Assembly: GCA_029856045.1 (NCBI GenBank)
Contig: JAHQWG010000043.1
Span: 1 to 64,000 of the forward strand
DNA: 64,000 nt
Direction of reading: 5' to 3'
Origin: Promethearchaeia archaeon
Lineage (GTDB): Archaea > Asgardarchaeota > Lokiarchaeia > Sigyniarchaeales > SOKP01
Each line of letters begins with the position of its first letter. Within the stretch, counting starts at the first letter, position 1. The notes beneath the pieces were generated by a model. It searched no databases. It saw only the letters and a list, made by a program, of their open reading frames with translations, and was not told the origin of the DNA. Position numbers and translations under genes: made by a program. Below, piece by piece: positions 59,780 through 64,000 of the stretch.

Positions 59780-59912
59780 AATATCTTTTTTTTCCTCTGA
59801 TATTTTTCTAAAAAAAATGAATTGTTATTTAATTATAATAATTTTTTTTAAGGATTAAGGTTTTAAATAAGTATTTCTATTCAAATCTCAGTGTAAATAA
59901 AGGTTTTATAGA

Positions 59913-61406
59913 GTGAGTGAAGAAATAAATAAAGTAAAATCTGAATCTAAATATGAACATTCTTTTGAATATATAAGAAAAAAATTAGAAGGAAAAAAAG
60001 ATTCATTTGGAAAATTAGTAAAGGAAGTTATAAGAACAGGTGTTTGTACTCATTGTGGCACTTGTGCAGCGATTTGCAGTGCTCTTGAATGGGATCCAAT
60101 TTTAGAGGAACCAAAATTAATTGGAGTATGTTCTGGGTGTGGAATTTGTTATAATCAATGTCCAAGGACTATTACTAATCCCGAACAACTTGTTGGTCAT
60201 TTTAAAACAGGTTATGTTACAAAAAGTGGAATTCCTGAAGTTATTGGTGGTCAGGACGGAGGAACCGTTACGAGCTTATTATGTTATTTATTTGATGAAA
60301 ATTTAATTGATGGAGCAGTTGTTACTAAAAAAAATCCAAATAAACCATGGGTTCCGTTACCTCAACTTATTAATACAAAAGAAGAAGCTGTTGAAGCTGC
60401 TGGTTCTATTTATAGCCATTCACAAACAGTTGATTCTTTAATTGACGGGATTAGAAATAACATGGGCTCTATCGCATTTGTAGGAACTCCTTGCAACATA
60501 GATGCTGTGTTTAAAATGGAAAGTAGTCCACTTGGAATGTTAAAATATTTTATGAGAGCACATGTTTTTAAAATTGGATTATTTTGTATGGATTCATTTT
60601 CACATGAAGCATTATTACCATTTTTTGAGAAGGAGGGAATTAAATTAGCGGAAATAACAAAAATGGATATCAATAAAGGAAAATTTTATCTTTACAGAGG
60701 AGATACAGAAGTAAAATCCTATAAAATAAGGGAATTAGATAAATTTAAATCATCAAGTTGCAATTTTTGCACAGATTTAACTTCAGAAAATGCTGATATC
60801 TCGGTGGGTTCTGTTGGAAGTGGCCCGAAGAAAAACACAGTTTTAGCACGATCAGGTATAGGAGTAGAAATTATAGAGGATGCTATAAAAAAGGGATATT
60901 TATGTTCTGAACCATTTTCAGTGGAAAATTTAAATTCTGTCTTGTTCTTAGCAAGATTAAAGAAAGTATCTCAATATACAGTTCTTAAAAGGAAGGTTTT
61001 TATAGTTAAAGATATAGATAAAAAAGAACCATTTAAACAATCACCAGAATTGAAAGAGCAAGCTGAGATCGCAACGCCGTTTGGAACAAGAAAAATTTTA
61101 AAGGTTACTCAAAAACTGAATGAAAGTCAAACGGCTACTGCAATTACAATAGAAAATGTTATTGGATATCTTCTTGAAAATTTACAAATTAGGGTTGCTT
61201 TTGTGGAAGAACTATTTGAAAAACGACCGTGGACTACAACAATAAAAGAAATTTTTCCTTTTGAATCTATTCAGATTAATTATCCATTAGAAATTAAAGA
61301 TGGAGAACACGATCTTGGAGAAATAATTATAGATATTTCTGATTCACATAGAAAACTCTTTTTTAAGAAATATTCTCTTAAACCAAAAGAAAAAAAATCA
61401 AAATAA
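59913..61406 (+). CDS. FrhB-like Fe-S flavoprotein with C-terminal extension
   Basis: CTHCGTCAAICSA, CSGCGICYNQCPRT, GGQDGGTVTSLLCYLFD, FVGTPCNIDAVFKME; GTG start. Confidence 0.88.
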   Translation: MSEEINKVKSESKYEHSFEYIRKKLEGKKDSFGKLVKEVIRTGVCTHCGTCAAICSALEWDPILEEPKLIGVCSGCGICYNQCPRTITNPEQLVGHFKTGYVTKSGIPEVIGGQDGGTVTSLLCYLFDENLIDGAVVTKKNPNKPWVPLPQLINTKEEAVEAAGSIYSHSQTVDSLIDGIRNNMGSIAFVGTPCNIDAVFKMESSPLGMLKYFMRAHVFKIGLFCMDSFSHEALLPFFEKEGIKLAEITKMDINKGKFYLYRGDTEVKSYKIRELDKFKSSSCNFCTDLTSENADISVGSVGSGPKKNTVLARSGIGVEIIEDAIKKGYLCSEPFSVENLNSVLFLARLKKVSQYTVLKRKVFIVKDIDKKEPFKQSPELKEQAEIATPFGTRKILKVTQKLNESQTATAITIENVIGYLLENLQIRVAFVEELFEKRPWTTTIKEIFPFESIQINYPLEIKDGEHDLGEIIIDISDSHRKLFFKKYSLKPKEKKSK

Positions 61407-61484
61407 TAGATAAAAAAATTTTTCAACAAAATTTTTATTAAATCAAATTAAAAATTTAAATAAGAATAAACGAGATATAAAAAA

Positions 61485-62396
61485 ATGAAAATTAGTTTAA
61501 TAGGATTATCTGGTTGTGGAAAAACCTCTTTATATTCGGTAATATTCGCGGAAAAAACACCTGAAGAAACAAAGGGATTATCTCCAACGATACTCTATGA
61601 AACAAGAAGGCATCCCTTTTTAGGATTAGAAATATCAATTTTTGATTTTGGAGGTCAAGACCAATACATCAAAGAATATCTTGATAAGCCGAAAATATTC
61701 ATGGGCACGGATGTTCTCGTGCCTGTCGTAGATTTACACGATCCAAATTCTTTTGATAAATCAAAAAAGTATTTTGAAGATGTTTTAAAGTTATATAAAG
61801 ATAATTATCAGAAACCAAAAGTATGTCTATTTTATCATAAATATGATACTGAAGATTATCAAAAGGAACTTTTAGATACAAATATAATTAAAGCTAAAGA
61901 GTTTTTTTCGGACATGTTCAAAGATTATAACCCACAAACTTTCCTAACGAGTATCTATGATCAGCAAAATTTAACAAAGATTTTCAGAGATATATTAATG
62001 GGATCTTATTCAGAATTAAAGGGTCATATAGAAAAAGCGGAAAAGCACTTACAGGAGATAAATGCACGAATTATTATTTCCGATATATCAGGAAATGTTT
62101 TGGTTCATAATGTTCAAGGAGTTTCAAGCGGACTATCATTAAGGGCAGACTTAAGAGACTTTATCAGTTCTTGTAATGTAATTAGAGAGAATGTCTTTTT
62201 ATCTGATTCTGCAGAGTTTAAAGGAAATTCAGAAGAAGGTAAAGAGCTTCAACTATATATCTTTAAATACATATTGGCTGTTTTAATAATGAAATCGGAA
62301 AAGAAATTGGATCCTGAATCGAGTGAAAAGATAAGAGTTCTCCTCGAAGATATGAAATTATTTTCTGATATAATTGTTTCTATCCATTCTGAATAA
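61485..62396 (+). CDS. Rag/Gtr-like small GTPase with C-terminal roadblock-like domain
   Basis: G1 GLSGCGKTSLYSVIF, G3 IFDFGGQDQY, G4-like YHKYD; C-terminal ARIIISDISGNVLVHNVQG roadblock-like. Confidence 0.85.
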   Translation: MKISLIGLSGCGKTSLYSVIFAEKTPEETKGLSPTILYETRRHPFLGLEISIFDFGGQDQYIKEYLDKPKIFMGTDVLVPVVDLHDPNSFDKSKKYFEDVLKLYKDNYQKPKVCLFYHKYDTEDYQKELLDTNIIKAKEFFSDMFKDYNPQTFLTSIYDQQNLTKIFRDILMGSYSELKGHIEKAEKHLQEINARIIISDISGNVLVHNVQGVSSGLSLRADLRDFISSCNVIRENVFLSDSAEFKGNSEEGKELQLYIFKYILAVLIMKSEKKLDPESSEKIRVLLEDMKLFSDIIVSIHSE

Positions 62397-62423
62397 TTTT
62401 TTTAGAGCGATCAAACGATAAAA

Positions 62424-63620
62424 ATGAAATTAAGTCTTGTTAATGATGATAATATCATTTTGGGAGATTATCTTAGTGTAATTACTAAAATTTTTTTTGA
62501 AGAGACAACTGATATCTTGTGGGGAGGTATAAAATTAATTTCTAAAAACCCATGTAAAAGAGACTTAATTATAACCAAATCTGAATTATTCAATCAAGGT
62601 ACTTTTGAGCCTGGTGAATATATCAGAAATAGATCACAACTTATTAATCCCAAAGTAGTTCCAACAATTCCAGCAAGAAATATTCACTACTTAGTTAAAA
62701 TGACTTTAAGAATTAAAAGTCCTCTTAATTCTCAAAAAGAAATAGAAATTTTTAAAGAAAATCCCATTAAAATTCTTCCAAAAGGGAATATGTTTCAAAA
62801 TAGAACTCCCACCCCAATTAAATTAATTATGTCAGGGATGAATATTGAAATTTCTAAAGATATTTTTAAACCAGGCGAAACTATTAAGATTGATTATAAA
62901 ACAGATAATTTAACATTATTTCAAATAAGATTAAAACAGAAGACTAATTTAATCTGTATTTGTGAACCTTTTGGTGAACAATGTGGAAGTATTGAGGAAT
63001 TACCTCCAGTGATTGCGGGTGTAGCAAAAACATCCAAAACAGATCAAGGTTTTCTATTGATAAAACTTCCAAATCACGCTGAACCAAGTCATGAATATCT
63101 TTGGGAACCTCAAGAAAAAGATCAGTGGGGAATTAAATTTGGGGATTATTCTAAATGGTTTCTGGAGATAATAGGAAATAGGAAGAGAGAAGTTGGGGGA
63201 GATACAATCTCTTTTGAAATCCCAATTATTGTAATCCCTCAAAAGGAGCAAGAAATAGTCGATAATAGTTTATTTAGAGAAAGAGAAGAGGGTTTAGAAT
63301 TATTTGAACCCCCTCCTGCAATAAAAAAAGGTATGAATATAATTTCTATTGATATTAATAAAGATACTTCTTCAAGTACATTTATTTATAAATTACGAAT
63401 TAAAAATAATCTTAAAGATACTCTTAACGGTGTTACCATAGAAAATTCAGGTATTCAACAAGGTCTATTTGAGACTTATAAACATATGATGGGATTTAAT
63501 ACATGGTTACCAGGAGAAGAAAAATCAATTGAATATAAAACAAGACAAGAAATTGATACCTTAATTTCTACAATCGAAACAAATTCTCAAAAGCAAATTA
63601 GAATTCAAACAATATTATGA
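62424..63620 (+). CDS. Arrestin-like beta-sandwich protein
   Basis: First half arrestin-N-like (KLSLVNDDNIILGDYLSVITKIFFEETTDILWGGIKLISKNP); second half arrestin-C-like (IEISKDIFKPGETIKIDYKTDNLTLFQIRLKQK); SD-distance downstream of the Rag GTPase. Confidence 0.65.
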   Translation: MKLSLVNDDNIILGDYLSVITKIFFEETTDILWGGIKLISKNPCKRDLIITKSELFNQGTFEPGEYIRNRSQLINPKVVPTIPARNIHYLVKMTLRIKSPLNSQKEIEIFKENPIKILPKGNMFQNRTPTPIKLIMSGMNIEISKDIFKPGETIKIDYKTDNLTLFQIRLKQKTNLICICEPFGEQCGSIEELPPVIAGVAKTSKTDQGFLLIKLPNHAEPSHEYLWEPQEKDQWGIKFGDYSKWFLEIIGNRKREVGGDTISFEIPIIVIPQKEQEIVDNSLFREREEGLELFEPPPAIKKGMNIISIDINKDTSSSTFIYKLRIKNNLKDTLNGVTIENSGIQQGLFETYKHMMGFNTWLPGEEKSIEYKTRQEIDTLISTIETNSQKQIRIQTIL

Positions 63621-63879
63621 GCGCAATTTAATTTGTTTTATAATTTTTCAAAATATTTTTTTTATCTCCTTTAATCTTTTAAAAGAAGTATTAGAATTTG
63701 AATACAGATTTCCCTTATTTTATTATTAAATCTCAATTTTTTTTGATTTAAAATCTAGTGAAATTTAATTACAAGAAAGAAACCAGTGAAATATTTATGT
63801 TAAAAAGATAGCATATATTATATTTAAAAAGAGAAATAATTCAAATTGTTTAAGAAAAAAAATAGAGTAATTATTAAAA

Positions 63880-64000
63880 ATGAGAAGTATATTCCCAAAT
63901 TTAACGGAACAAGAAATAATGTGGAAAAATGAAGTTGATGAAACGTTAAAAAATGAGCTCGCTCCTTTTATTGATGACATTGAAAATGGGAAAAAGGAAA
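63880..64000 (+). CDS. Partial CDS at window end, possibly acyl-CoA dehydrogenase N-terminus
   Basis: MRSIFPNLTEQEIMWKNEVDETLKNELAPFIDDIENGKKE, open to window edge. Confidence 0.35.
   Translation, partial: MRSIFPNLTEQEIMWKNEVDETLKNELAPFIDDIENGKKE

Noticed and set aside
1-64000. tRNA, rRNA, CRISPR or IS elements
   Set aside because: No GC-rich cloverleaf, conserved rRNA segment, regular repeat-spacer array or transposase ORF was recognised by reading; a tRNAscan/Infernal run would be needed to exclude small RNAs.

Overview
AT-rich archaeal window, best explained as an Asgard (Lokiarchaeia-type) genome. Support: Rag/Gtr-like GTPase, arrestin-like protein, roadblock and longin-like proteins, a vWA+RING-like protein, and archaeal metabolic genes. 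No rRNA, tRNA, CRISPR array or transposon was recognised. The main result is a minus-strand heterodisulfide-reductase locus (about 49.2-59.1 kb). Two genes there look broken in the ORF track (57179-59122, hdrA; 56688-57155, vhuD/mvhD), but each is continuous if six in-frame TGA codons are read as selenocysteine. By hand alignment, all six TGAs fall exactly where the Cys-type paralogues in the same window (HdrA 49646-52771, MvhD 49180-49626) have Cys. The motifs are CxU-G, U-TPRTHE, DCSxU-ILxPKM and a ferredoxin-type U in HdrA, and CNxU and GU-xxxxC in VhuD. No TAA, TAG or frameshift interrupts either gene. TGA is also used as a normal stop nearby, which fits context-dependent recoding. A GC-rich structured region follows vhuD (about 56620-56698) and is a SECIS candidate, but I could not fold it confidently. 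Other notable items: Rag-GTPase + arrestin gene pair, longin-GTPase fusion, Ssl1/p44-like vWA-RING protein, divergent RtcB-like protein, kleisin-like protein, HMG-CoA-synthase-like protein that seems to lack the catalytic Cys, and an RGG-box membrane protein.
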